A stretch of DNA of 64,000 nt, taken from Neoarius graeffei. Lineage: Eukaryota > Chordata > Actinopteri > Siluriformes > Ariidae. This document shows, in pieces, positions 46,432 to 56,570 of the stretch. The first letter of the stretch is position 1, and every line of letters starts with the position of its first letter. The position numbers and the translations under genes were made by a program. A model generated the notes under the pieces. The model was not told where the DNA came from, did no database searches, and saw only the letters and a program-made list of their open reading frames with translations. The DNA lies in assembly GCF_027579695.1 (NCBI RefSeq), contig NC_083575.1, positions 37,871,154 through 37,935,153 of the forward strand, written 5' to 3'.

Positions 46432-46703
46432 AAGTTTTTCCTTTACTGGATTTACTAGTTTACTGAGCCAGCGAGCCCCGGCGCGCTAGCTAGCCGGCCA
46501 GCCAGCCCCGGAGCGCTAGCTAGCCGGCCAGCCAGCCCCGGAACGCTAGCTAGCCGGTCAGCCAGCCCCGGAGCGCTAGCTAGCCGGCCAGCCAGCCCCG
46601 GAGCGCTAGCTAGCCGGCCAGTGAGCCCCGGAGCGCTAGCTAGCCGGCCAGCGAGCCCCGGAGCGCGCTCAGTAAACTAGTAAATACAGTAAAGGAAAAA
46701 CTT
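46432..46703. repeat. 30-bp GC-rich minisatellite framed by 36-bp inverted arms
   Basis: Arms 46432-46467 (AAGTTTTTCCTTTACTGG...) and 46668-46703 pair over 36 bp with one mismatch. Between them (46468-46667) lie about 6.7 copies of a 30-bp unit containing AGCCCCGGAGCGCTAGCTAG. The unit itself includes self-complementary GCTAGC and CCGG, so the whole block can fold as a large hairpin. Confidence 0.9.
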
Positions 46704-46805
46704 ATAACAGGCCATGTCTCAACAGACTAAGAAGTTATTTCAGTGACATTTAATAACATTTTGTTTATCCTGAGGACCGAAAGTAAATGAAAATGTGAAC
46801 AAATC

Positions 46806-47020
46806 TTAGCTGTCAGTGAACAATCCTGGTGGAAGCAGGTAAATGTCATTCTCTAAGCCTGCTAACCTCAATTTTTGCAAATACATCTCCCTCTGCTCGC
46901 CCTGTAAATGCCCTACATCGCTGGATAGTGAAGGTGTTTTCTGCATCTCGCTCCTTTTTCTTTTATGTTTTTCGTTTGTCGCCTTCCTCGCATTCAAACT
47001 GATTCGAGCCGTGCCGTCCA
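46806..47020 (-). pseudogene. SWIM/YqaJ-family gene, 5' exon fragment
   Basis: Minus-strand frame starting just inside the right terminal repeat: LNARKATNEKH, a basic run KRKRSEMQKTPSL, then SSDVGHLQGEQRE, YLQKLRLAGL and LLPPGLFTDS. The first half matches 56747-56860 almost residue for residue; the second half parallels the start of the gene at 1475 (YIQKI..., GIDPYSL...). This is why I join the three loci into one gene family. The frame ends at 46806 and nothing corresponding to the SWIM or nuclease part follows. No ATG precedes the conserved part in frame with confidence. Confidence 0.5.
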
Positions 47021-47582
47021 AAATGGCAGCATCACATGACTTGGTCACGTGAGTGAAATACCTCAATACGCTCTTGCCAGTATCTGTTGGCGTTGTCGGT
47101 GACAACAAGCCACAGCACCAAGACCAGCAACACTAACGACTCCATGTCCTCCATGTTTATTGTTTACTATCCGGGTCGTGAGACTACCGCTTAAAAGCTC
47201 ACTGATGTCACTGTTTGCGCCGCTTAACGACATCACGTGATGTCCACCCACTTTCGCTAACTCCACCCAATGTGTCCACCCACTTCCAGCCAGCACGATT
47301 CAGCGCGGTTGTAGTCGAAATGCAACTTCAATAGCCCCGCTCAGCTCGACTCAGCCCAACTCAGCACGGCACGGCTCAGCCCGACTCAGCCGTGTTTGTA
47401 GTGGAAAAGCGGCATTAGAATACAAGACACCAACCCTGAGATTATTAAAACTAGTTCTAGATTGCAACCAACTTATTCCAAGATGTCTTGTCAAGTAAAA
47501 TTATCTGTCCATGCAGCAAGATCATTTCACTAGTATGAAGGAATTTTCTCCTTAAATTCAGTTTTCAGTTTTTTGCAGCGTA

Positions 47583-48750
47583 CCTCCTCGTCAGCACAGA
47601 CAGCTGGAGAAGACATCACATAGTGCATCTGACTGCTGCAACACACACAGAGAGAGTGAGAGAGACAGAGAGAGATTTTACTGATCTTTAACCAGTTTCA
47701 GGAGCCTCTCTTTGTCTCCATGTATGTGTGAGTGTGTTCTATGCCCTCACTGAGTAATAGCTGAGTAACAGAAAGCACCACCATGGTCAGAGCTGAAACA
47801 GATAGAAAGTTTCCATGTAGTCATGTTCGACTTTGTGAGGTAGACTGAGGATGAAGAAGGTGAGGATGAGTAGCAGACAGAAGCACTGCAAGATGCACAA
47901 ATGTTATTTTGCATGAATATTCAAGTCAGTATTGTTAATGCTGAAATGTAAATGAAACAAAAATGCACATGCTTTACAAATGTGTTCCTTGGCTCCGGAC
48001 AAATGCGCACGCGCACACACACACACACAGTACTGATCATTAGCCACTTTCAGTTGCCTCTCTGTGTTTGTGCTCTCCATAAGTATGTGCTGTGCACCCT
48101 CCATGCTCTCACCCCACAGGTAATAAAATCTGTAACTCTGTGTTCTGTATGTGTGTAAGACCTACTTTAACATCTTGGTACTCTTTACTCTTCTAATTAC
48201 CAACTAAGTGTTGTCTGCCTCAGTGCACAATTACCAGATGACCATTAAGCGTGAGCCACAGATGTACGGTACAGTGTTTCCAGGCTTCTCATAAAGTGTT
48301 TTTTGTTCCCAGGCCTGGGCCCCTGCATTACACACACACAAGTGGTGCAACTCAGCAACTAACTGCCAATACCCTGAAAATCGAATCAGGTGTTAAGTGT
48401 GAGAAAGGAGAGAAACACACAAAAACATGTACTTCAGGGGAGCTTTAGTGAGTAGGGTTGAGTATCACTGCTCTAAAGGCTGATTTATAATTATGTATAG
48501 AATCTACGCCATAGCCTGACGCAAAATTCCCCAGAAATGTAACTACACACTGCAGCAACTGTGATTGGTCCGCTTGGTAGCATTGCATTTCCTCATACTC
48601 CTTCTTCTCCTGAAAATCAGAAATCTATGATATTGCATTAATACAATTATATCAAGTATGAAGAGGCTGTACTTCATTAGAACAGCCAGTTTAATCCTGC
48701 AGGATCACACACTTTTCTGTTTTTCTTCTTAAAGACTCCCAATAAACAAG
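47583..48750. other. Unassigned sequence
   Basis: No gene recognised; short (GA)n-like and (CA)n patches at about 47642-47676 and 48010-48029. Confidence 0.4.
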
Positions 48751-48752
48751 TA

Positions 48753-50373
48753 CAGTGTCTTGCAAAAGTATTCATCACCCTTGGTGTTTGTCCTGTTTTA
48801 TTGCATTACAAGCTGGAATTAAAATGGATTTTGGGGGTGTTAGTACCATTTGAGTTACACAACATGCCTACCACTTTAAAGGTGCACATTGTTGTTTTAT
48901 TGTGACACAAACAATAATTAAGATGAAAAAAGAAACAGAAATCTGGAGTGTGCATAGGTATTCACCCCCTTTCATATGAAACCCCTAAATAAGAGCTGGT
49001 CCAACCAATTCACTTCATAAGTCACATAATTAGTTGATTAAGATCCACCTGTGTGCAATCAAAGTGTCACATGATCTGTCGCATGATGTCTGTATAAATC
49101 AACCTGTTCTGGAAGGACCCTGACTCTCCAACACTATGAAACAAGCAACATGAAAACCAAGGAGCGCTCCAAACAGGTCAGAGACAAAGTTGTGGAGAAG
49201 TATAGATCAGGGTTGGGTTATAAAAAATATCCCAAACTTTGAATATCTCAGGGAGCACCATTAAATCCATTATAGCAAAATGGAAAGAATGTGGCACCAC
49301 TACAAACCTGACAAGAGAAGGCCGCCCACCAAAACTCACAGACCGGGCAAAGAGGGCATTAATCAGAGAGGCAACAAAGACACCAATGATAACACTGAAG
49401 GAGCTGCAAAGATCCACAGCGGAGATGGGAGTATCTGTTGATAGGACCACTTTAAGCCGTACACTCCACAGAGTGGGGCTTTATGGAAGAATGGCCAGAA
49501 AAAAGCCATTGCTTAAGAAAACATGTTTGGAGTTTGTCCAACAACATGTGGCAGACTACCCAAACACATGGAAGAAGATTCCCTGGTCAAATGAAACTAA
49601 AACTGATCTTTTTGGCCATCATGGGAAATGCCATGTGTGGCACAAACCTAACACCCTGAGAACACCATTCCTACAGTGAAGCATGGTGGTGGCAGCATCA
49701 TGCTGTGTAGATGTTTTTCATGTGCAGGGACAGGAAAGCTGGTCAGGCCTGAAGGAAAGATGGATAGCACTAAATACAGGGCAATTCTGGAGGAAAACCT
49801 GTTTGAGTCAGCCAGAGGTTTGAGACTGGGATGAAGGTTCACATTCCAGCAGGGCAATGACCCTAAACATACTGCTAAAGCTACACTGGAGTGGTTTAAA
49901 GGGAAACATTTAAATGTCTTGGAATGGCCTAGTCCAAGCCCAGACCTCAATCCAATTGAGAATCTGTGGATAACTTGAAGATTGCTGTACACCAACGCAA
50001 CCCATCTAACTTGAAGGAGTTGGAGCAGTTTTGCCTTGAGGAATGGGCAAAAATCCCAGTGGCTAGATGTGCTAAGCTAATAGAGACATACCCCAAGAGA
50101 CTTGCAGCTGCAATTGTAGCAAAAGGTGGCTCTACAAAGTATTGACTTGGGGGGTGAATACCTATGCACACTCCAGATTTTTGTTTTTTCATCTTAATTA
50201 TTGTTTGTGTCACAGTAAAACAACAAATTTCACATTTAAAGTGGTAGGCATGTTGTGTAAATCAAATGGAATCAAATGGTGCTAACCCCCCAAAAATCCA
50301 TTTTAATTCCAGCCTGTAATGCAACAAAACAGGACAAACACCAAGGGAGAATGAATATTTTTGCAAGACATTG
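48753..50373 (+). mobile_element. Tc1-like element, family C (defective)
   Basis: TA at both edges (48751-48752, 50374-50375); ends CAGTGTCTTGCAAAAGTATT and its inverse with CAATGTCTTGCAAAAATATT, plus an inner copy of the repeat region (GTGGTAGGCATGTTGTGTAA). It is the parent type of the miniature at 8370-8566. Confidence 0.95.
49150..50145 (+). pseudogene. Tc1 transposase, family C, with frame breaks and D-to-N
   Basis: ATG at 49150 (MKTKERSKQVRDKVV), broken soon after KYPKL by a stop and shift. The helix-turn-helix region resumes at 49239 (SGSTIKSIIAKWK, GRPPKLTDR). The first catalytic motif reads WSNETKTDLFG, with Asn where the family has Asp, so even a repaired frame would lack the first metal ligand. 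The second motif (GNDPKHT-like) and SPDLNPIEN follow in other frames, and the end (KIPVARCAKLIETYPKRLAA ... KGGSTKY) is at 50145. Inactive. Confidence 0.92.
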
Positions 50374-50375
50374 TA

Positions 50376-50857
50376 GGTGTTGGTGGTGTAAACCAGAACA
50401 ATTCAATAAAAATAATAATCATAAGTCAATCAGTGATTTATAGAATTGTAGATTTAAAAACTAGTTACTCTGAAGTGTTTTGATTTGCTCATGCTGAATA
50501 CAGACGAGTTAAAAGACTTCAGGAATGCTTCCAGTGAGAATTCACACTTGATTTATAATTAATCACACAAGATTTATTTTTCCCATCGTAAATTAATTTA
50601 AAACAACATATTATCCATGTTATTTTCAGTTTATCATTCCTAGAGTGAAACACAGAACTCGTAGTTTTTTTTCTCTCTTCTGCTATGTGTAAAAGCAGTA
50701 AATTCTGGTGCATTTCATGTAACAGCACCTCCTAGAGGACATATGCACTTTACATGCAAATATAAATAATTCACCCTGCATGGGCGTCAACATCCTGTCG
50801 ATAGCATGGTTTCTTTTTACAATGTTTATATGACATAATTTTGTAATTTGTAATTAG
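50376..50857. other. Unassigned sequence
   Basis: No gene or element recognised. Confidence 0.4.
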
Positions 50858-50862
50858 TATAG

Positions 50863-51177
50863 TGTAGCGGTTCATGTAGAAGGGAGGAGCACAGAAGACG
50901 GCAGGACAGAGCTAAGTTTCGTAATCTTTTTTATTTTACACACTTTTCAGTGGTCTCTCATAAACACACAGACAGACACTCGCACACACACATTGGGTGT
51001 CTGGTTCGGGAGAGGGATCCTCTGCTCTCTGCTCTCCCTCCTTATATAGGGCGCAGTCACTGGGAAGACACACAAACACAAGTTAATTGCTCTCAGGTGT
51101 AGTGATTCTGCCACTCACCTTCCCTGACTCCGCCCTCCTGTCACAGACCGGCACTTGGCCACGCCCCCGCTGCCACA
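50863..51177 (-). repeat. 3' LTR of the gypsy element
   Basis: 315 bp, on + starting TGTAGCGG and ending CTGCCACA (that is TG...CA on both strands). It contains CTCCTTATATAGGGCGC (TATA-like on the minus strand) shared with the other LTR. Confidence 0.94.
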
Positions 51178-51212
51178 TACCCCCACCGCCTGACTCCGGC
51201 CTGCAGCCGACT

Positions 51213-51231
51213 CCCCCCCCCCCCCCCCCCC
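51213..51231. repeat. Poly-C run near the RNase H 3' end
   Basis: A homopolymer of about 19 C in coding sequence; on the minus strand it gives a glycine run after FLSRQ and may vary in length between copies. Confidence 0.85.
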
Positions 51232-52600
51232 TTGACGGGAGAGGAAGTCCGCCACGACCATCTGTGCCCCCGGCCTGTGGACCACCTTGAAATTAAAGGG
51301 TTGGAGTGCCAGATACCAACGGGTGATCCGCGCGTTGGCATCCTTCATGCAGTGGAGCCACTGGAGGGGCGTGTGGTCTGAACAGAGGGTGAAAGGGCGC
51401 CCCAGCAGGTAGTAACGGAGGGCGAGGACCGCCCACTTGATGGCCAGACACTCTTTCTCTATGGTGCTTTAGCGCCCCTCATGCACCGACAGCTTCCTGC
51501 TGACGTACAGGATGGGGTGGTCCTCCCCCTCCACCTCCTGGGACAAAACCGCCCCCAGCCCTCTGTCCGACGCATCAGTCTGCAACACAAAGGGGAGAGA
51601 AAAGTCAGGGGAGTGTAAAAGTGGCCCCCCACACAGTGCAGCCTTTACCTCAGAAAAAGCCCGCTGGCATTGCTCTGTCCACTGGACCGGATCTGGCGCC
51701 CCCTTTTTAGTGAGATCAGTCAGCGGGCTGGTGACGTCCGAATAATTAGGTATAAACCTACGATAATAGCCAGCCAGCCCCAGGAACTGTCTCACCCCCT
51801 TTTTGGTCTTGGGCCTCGGGCAGGCCACAATTGCTGCAGTCTTGTTAATTTGGGGACGCACCTGCCCGTTGCCCAAGTGGAAGCCCAGATACCGTACTTC
51901 CACCCGCCCTATCACACACTTCTTCAGGTTGGCTGTGAGACCCGCTCACCTCAGTGACCTAAGGACGGCCCTTAGATGTTCGAGGTGCCTCGGCCAGTCA
52001 TTACTATAGACGATGATGTCGTCGAGATAGGCGGCTGCATAGGTGGCGTGTGGGCGGAGGACCCTGTCCATCAGCCGCTGAAACATAGCGGGAGCCCCAA
52101 ACAGCCCAAAAGGAAGTGTGACGAATTGGTGTAAACCAAACGGTGTGGAAAAGGCCGTTTTTTCTCAGGATAGTGGAGTCAAGGGGATCTGCCAATATCC
52201 CTTCGTCAAATCCAGTGTCGAATGAAAGCGAGCCGTGCCGAGTCGATCGAGCAACTCATCAATACGAGTCATTGGGTACGCGTCGAATTTAGACACCGCG
52301 TTGACTTTTCTATAGTCCACACAGAACCGGACCGACCCGTCGGCCTTGGGTACCAAGACCACCAGGCTGCTCCAGTCACTGTGGGACTCCTCGACGATGC
52401 CCATTTTGAGCATGGTCTGAAGTTCTTCCCGAACCACCTTTTTTTTGTGTTCGGGTAGCCTGTAAGGGCGGCTACGCACTACCACCCCAGGGGCGTCTCT
52501 ATGTGGTGCTCTATGAGGTTAGTGCGACCGGGCAGGGGCGAGAACACATCCGAAAACTTGGTCTGCAACTGGGCGACCTCCGTGAGTTGGGTCGGGGAGA
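51232..52600 (-). pseudogene. Gypsy reverse transcriptase and RNase H, three stops
   Basis: Copies element RNA to DNA in cytoplasmic particles. On the minus strand: IEHHIETPLGW-type entry into RT (about 52490), RPYRLPEHKKKVV, VPKADGSVRFCVDYRKVN, DLTKGYWQIPL, LPFGLFGAPA, the catalytic YLDDIIVYS (about 52020), LGFHLG, FLGLAGYYRRFIPNYS, then RNase H with LQTDASDRGLGAVLSQ, a weak ECLAIKWAV and VVHRPGAQMVVADFLSRQ. Three in-frame stops interrupt an otherwise continuous frame: TGA after PLTPLS (about 52166), TGA in LRSLR-x-AGLTANL (about 51950) and TAA after SVHEGR (about 51469). Both TGA codons could derive from CGA by CpG decay. No integrase follows RNase H. Confidence 0.93.
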
Positions 52601-53963
52601 GGTGGTCTCCACAGGGGACCGGGGAGGTACGTGATGCCAATGCCCCTTTTTGAACCTCCGGCCCCAGCTCCGCCTTCTCCGGAACCAACGACACCAACGC
52701 CACGGGGACCTCCTCATTCCAGAGTTTAAGCAGATTGAGGTGGTAAATCTGTAGCGCCCCACCCCTGTCCGTTCGCCTCACCTCGTAATTGACTTCCCCG
52801 ACTCGCCGTGTGACCTCAAAGGGTCCTTGCCACTTGGTGATCAATTTGGAGCTCGATGTGGGCAACAGTACGAGTACCTTATCTCCCGGTGTGAACTCCC
52901 TAAGGCGCATACCCTTGTTGTACAGGCGGGCTTGCCGTTCTTGGGCATGCCGCAAATTCTCCTGGGTTAGGTGGGTGAGCATGTGGAGTTTTGCACGCAG
53001 GTCCATAACGTATTGAATTTCATACTTACTTTGTGAATGTCCCTCCTCCCAATTTTCCCACAGCACGTCTAGAATGCCGCACGGCTTACGCCCATATAAT
53101 AATTCGAATGGGGAGAACCCCGTGGAGGCTTGGGGAACCTCTCGCACTGAAAACAACAAGGGCTCGAGCCACTTATCCCAATTACATGCATCCTCACTTA
53201 CGAATTTTTTAATAATATTCTTGAGGGTGCGGTTGAACCGTTCAACTAAACCATCCGTTTGTGGGTGATACACGCTGGTGCGGATCGGCTTAATCCCCAA
53301 TAACCCATACAGTTCGCGCAGTGTCCGTGACATAAACATGGTGCCCTGATCAGTCAGAATCTCTTTCGGGATTCCAACTCGGGAGATAACGCGGAAGAGC
53401 GCCTCTGCAATACTGCGTGCTGAGATATTGCGCAGAGGCACTGCTTCCGGGTATCGCGTTGCATAGTCCACCAGAACTAATATAAAGCGGTATCCTCGTG
53501 CTGACCGATCTAATGGCCCGACGAGATCCATCCCAACTCTTTCAAACGGGGTCTCGATTAAAGGTAGAGGGCACAAAGGCGCTTTTGGAATGGCCGCTGG
53601 ATTTACTAACTGGCATTCGCGGCACGCCGTACACCACCTATGAATGTCGCCGCGAATCCCCGGCCAATAGAATTGGGCCATTATTCGGGCTAGTGTCTTA
53701 TCCTGCCCTAGGTGTCCAGCCATGGGATTAAAGTGAGCCACCTGGAATACCAATTCCCGGCGGCTCTTTGGAATTAAAAGCTGCGTGATTTGCTCTTTCG
53801 TCTGAGTGTCCTGCGTCACTCGGTATAATCTATCCTTCATAACAGAGAAATAGGGGAAGGACGGGGTGGCGTTCGGCGGGAGCATTTGACCATCGATTAC
53901 TCTCACTTGGTCAAACGCATGCCGCAGAGTCTCGTCTTGCGATTGTTCTAACGGGAAATCCAC
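52601..53963 (-). CDS. Gypsy integrase, located upstream of RT
   Basis: Inserts the DNA copy into the genome. The open frame runs unbroken from about 53963 to the RT entry at 52479. It holds an HHCC zinc finger (AHFNPMAGHLGQ ... WCTACREC), the catalytic core with D in GMDLVGPL, D in LTDQGTMFMS and E in GLVERFNR (35 residues between the last two), and a C-terminal GPF/Y-like module (KWQGPFEVTRRVGEVNYEV). No chromodomain is seen. Codons up to LTEVAQLQTKFSDVFSPLPG belong to the RT lead-in, so integrase and RT are one polyprotein. The nominal first codon is GTG; the frame is offset from the protease frame, with 16 bp overlap at 53948-53963 beside a CTCTCTCTC run, so slippage probably caused the shift. 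Confidence 0.93.
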
Positions 53964-54640
53964 GAGAGATTCCCCGAGAGAGAGAGAGGAGGAGCCTGGG
54001 GCTCCTCACTCTGATGCGGAGATGACGTGGACGGCTCTTTGACAGCTGCTCCCGCCAAGGCGACACTGGGACCTCCCCCTGCTGACGTACGGCAGGACCC
54101 ACTCTCCACTAAACGGCTCATCAACTCCCCGAATCCCGGCCAATTAGTCCCCAAAATTATCGAGTGGGTGAGGCGAGGATTAGCCGCCGCCTTTACTATA
54201 AATTTTTCCCCTCGGAAAAAAATGTGGACCGACACCAAAGGGTAGCTGTGAACATCCCCATGCACACACAACACCTTCACCCCCTGTGCTCCCCCCAATG
54301 CCTCGTTTTGAACCAGGCTTTGGTGAATTGAGGTTTGATTACAACCGGAATCCACCAACGCCTGATATGTATCCCCTTGAATACTCACCGGTATGCGATA
54401 CGCTCCGTCCCGATCGAGGGCGGCTTCTGGCGCATCGGGGATCCGAACCACCGTGCCCACCTCCATTGCTGTGCACTGCTGTTGGAGGTGGCCCGGTTCC
54501 CCGCAGCGCCAGCAAACCGGCCCGGGCTTCCTCTCTGCACCGGTGTTCTGGGGCTCACTCACCTGAGGGGGGGGAGAGACAGACACAGAAGTGAGAAACG
54601 GGAGGGCACCGCGGGTGCGGCGGGCCGGCTGGGATGGTGC
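53948..54640 (-). pseudogene. Gypsy CCHC zinc knuckle and aspartic protease
   Basis: Gag C-terminus and protease. CWRCGEPGHLQQQC (C-x2-C-x4-H-x4-C) is the RNA-binding knuckle (about 54530-54490). Next come YRIPVSIQG and ALVDSGCNQTSIH with DSG as the active-site triplet (many gypsy proteases have DTG or DSG) and HSIILGTNWPGF, the flap/ILG motif. The frame stops at TAG 53948 just before integrase. The frame also stays open farther upstream, to 55144, but there it is out of register with gag and meaningless. Confidence 0.9.
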
Positions 54641-55443
54641 CAGCCTCCGCCTCCACGGTGGGGGAATGGGGTGAGGACGGGACACAGAAGGAGGGGGAGA
54701 GAGAGAAAAGAGGAGAGAGGAGAAGATGCTGTCTGTTGTCCTGCCACCGGAACAGCCGCCAAATGGTCCTCCGCCAGCTCGATGGCCTGATCCAGCAACC
54801 CCGGGCGGTGGCACGGGACCCACTCTGCGATTCCTGTTGGCAAGCGCGCGATCAGCACCACCTGATCGACGATCTCCTTGGCGTCGCGGTTGTTGGCCCT
54901 CAGCCACCACCAGCAGGCGTCCCGGAGTTGCTGGCCAAACGCGAACGGCCGGCCGACTTCCTCCAAGCGCAGAGCGCGGAAGCGCTGGCGCTGCTGTTCG
55001 GGGGTGCGCCCCACACGTTGGAGGATGGCCCGGCGAAGGTCCATGTAGGCCAGCCGGCGGTCGGCAGGGAGCTGTAGCGCGGCCAGCTGCGTCTCTCCCG
55101 TTAGCAGGGGGAGGAGGCGTGCCGCACGCTGATCCATTGGCCACCCCAAGGTCTCCGCGACTTGCTCAAAGAGCGTGATGAAAGCCTTGGGGTCATCCTG
55201 CGGGCCCATCTTTGTCAGGGTGAGGGGGGACGGGCCCGCGGTGGAAGCGTCGGTTGTCCCCGCCAACGCGAGGAGGTGCCGGAACGCCTGTCGGTCCTCT
55301 TGCTGGGCCAACACCAGGGCCTCGAAGCACTGCTCCTGCTCCTTATGGAGCGTGCCTAGCGCCTGGTGCTGGCTTTGCTGGGCCGTGGCGAGGGCGTGGA
55401 CCAGGTCGGTGAACGGGGAAGACTCCATGGGGCGGTTCAGCAT
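54559..55443 (-). pseudogene. Gypsy gag, frameshifted near a G run
   Basis: Structural protein of the particle. A likely start is ATG at 55443, 11 bp past the primer site, reading MLNRPMESSPFTDLVHALA. It is rich in Gln in its first third, then has KMGPQDDPKAFITLFEQVAE and TGETQLAALQLP, a pattern typical of gypsy gag/SCAN-like capsid helices (DDPxAFLxxFE, W..LxP.LTG). The frame ends at 54559 after a Pro-rich stretch, beside a run of nine G (about 54568-54576), whereas the knuckle continues in another frame, so a slippage mutation or natural shift separates the two. Confidence 0.88.
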
Positions 55444-55454
55444 TGGTGCTCCAG

Positions 55455-55472
55455 TCCCGGGTTTCGGCACCA
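55455..55472 (-). promoter_or_regulatory. Primer binding site, matches tRNA-Phe 3' end
   Basis: On + the bases read TCCCGGGTTTCGGCACCA, which is the 3' end of vertebrate tRNA-Phe including CCA as I remember it (acceptor GCCGAAA). It sits one base inside the 5' LTR (55474-55792), the normal place to prime minus-strand DNA synthesis. Confidence 0.85.
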
Positions 55473-55473
55473 C

Positions 55474-55792
55474 TGTAGCCGTTCGTGTAGAAGGGAGGAG
55501 CACAGAAGACGGCAGGACAGAGCTAAGTTTCGTAATCTTTTTAATTTTACACACTTTTCAGTGGTCTCTCATAAACACACAGACAGACACTAGCGCGCAC
55601 ACACACATCGGGTGTCTGGTTCGGGAGAGGGATCCTCTGCTCTCTGCTCTCCCTCCTTATATAGGGCGCGGTCACTGGGAAGACACACAAACACAGGTTA
55701 ATTGCTCTCAGGTGTAATGATTCTGCCACTCACCTTCCCTGACTCCGCCCTCCTGTCACAGACCGGCGCTTGACCACGCCCCCGCTGCCACA
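55474..55792 (-). repeat. 5' LTR of the gypsy element
   Basis: 319 bp, on + starting TGTAGCCG and ending CTGCCACA. It is the promoter-bearing LTR for the minus-strand element, with the same CTCCTTATATAGGGCGC TATA-like segment as the 3' LTR. Confidence 0.94.
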
Positions 55793-55797
55793 TATAG

Positions 55798-56570
55798 TTA
55801 CACTGGCTATGCTCTTAGAGTCCGTGGCATAGAGATGAGAGTTGAAGTCAAGCACACCTACTCCTTTGGTAGGCCCCACCTCCTTCCTACTAAAGGAAGG
55901 CTGTCTGTCTCTCTGTCTGTTCATATGCAAATTGACACGGCTGGACGCACATACTCCATACTTTGCACATGGATTGGTGATACCCCAGAGGGGCCCAAGA
56001 CAGCATTTTCGATTTTCCAAAACAGTGGATTAGTGCTAATCCAACACACTATTAATTTCCCATAGGCTACATACTCGCGCTAACACACGTGCTAACACAC
56101 TCGCGCTAACACACTGCACACAGCCTCAGCAGAATACCCTCCCCCACTCGCCTGACAGTTTCGATTGTACGGGACCTTGCAATCAGCGCTTCTCGCTGGA
56201 GACTTCCGCTAGGGTCAAGTCTAGGAGACATGGGGAGTGATTTAGCCTCTGTGAAGAGCACCATTCAGAGGAAATCATGTTCACGGGTAATAACTGCTAG
56301 TTATTTGGGACACCTGGCTATTCCAAGCATGCTGTAAACTAACTAGCCTACTTATAAAATCCATGTTATTGGTAGTGTACATGTTCACTGATGAACAAAT
56401 GGCTTTTGCACAAACTTCAATAACTGGCTGTCTGCATCTTGTTAATACTGAAATAATATTGCTATCAATGTGGCTATATGGCTAGGTAGCAAGAGTGATT
56501 AAACTAGCCTTTTCCTATGAAACCTCTCAATGTTTCAAACACTTTTAATAGAAATGGATAACAGTTTGTA
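55798..56570. other. Unassigned sequence
   Basis: No gene seen; a short tandem TCGCGCTAACACAC-like repeat lies at about 56068-56120. Confidence 0.4.

Larger units (their letters stand above)
46277..47065. mobile_element. THAP/YqaJ-type element, gene B end only (third level)
   Basis: AT at both edges (46275-46276, 47066-47067) and terminal repeats TGAGGTATTTCAC on the left and its inverse on the right, then CACGTGA and CCATTTTGGACGGCA on both sides. The last motifs are shared with the ends of 56666-58075. Only the start of the minus-strand gene survives (46806-47020); the interior is a minisatellite-hairpin (46432-46703). At 789 bp it is clearly a deletion derivative. Confidence 0.75.
45921..47414. 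mobile_element. PIF/Harbinger-like element, second level of the nest
   Basis: TTA at both edges (45918-45920, 47415-47417), the 3-bp duplication typical of PIF/Harbinger. Ends TGGCCCTTTTCCACTAC and, inverted, TGCCGCTTTTCCACTAC. Both arms are studded with CAGCTCRCTTCAGC-like short repeats (left) and GACTCAGCC-like repeats (right). It is split by the element at 46277-47065. The interior carries no transposase. Confidence 0.8.
45680..47581. mobile_element. Long-armed inverted-repeat element, outermost of a nest
   Basis: About 165-bp arms: 45680-45843 (CACTGCAAAAAACTGAAAAC ... GGTGTCTTGTATTCT) and the inverse at 47417-47580, with only scattered differences. After removing the insertion at 45921-47414 the element is about 410 bp. 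A second start-like motif CACTGCAAAAAATGATATCT is at 45848, suggesting a compound or related family. Target duplication not clear. Confidence 0.8.
50858..55797 (-). mobile_element. Ty3/gypsy LTR retrotransposon, Gmr1-like domain order
   Basis: Complete element with two LTRs (50863-51177, 55474-55792) and a perfect 5-bp target duplication TATAG (50858-50862, 55793-55797). On the minus strand the order is PBS, gag, CCHC zinc knuckle, protease, integrase, reverse transcriptase, RNase H, 3' LTR. Integrase ahead of RT is unusual for Ty3/gypsy and fits the Gmr1 group. The two LTRs differ at about a dozen positions by eye (mostly transitions) plus a small indel, implying moderate age. Frame breaks in gag and at gag/pol plus three in-frame stops in RT-RNase H make it non-autonomous now. 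Confidence 0.95.

Noticed and set aside
46468..46667. CRISPR-like array
   Set aside because: Units are contiguous 30-bp tandem copies with no spacers, in a vertebrate transposon.
54640..55144. Upstream half of the protease frame as a Pro/Ala-rich protein
   Set aside because: It is out of register with gag, which has clear gag motifs over the same bases in another frame.
54634..55717. Long + strand frames over gag
   Set aside because: GC-rich antisense of gag; no family motif.
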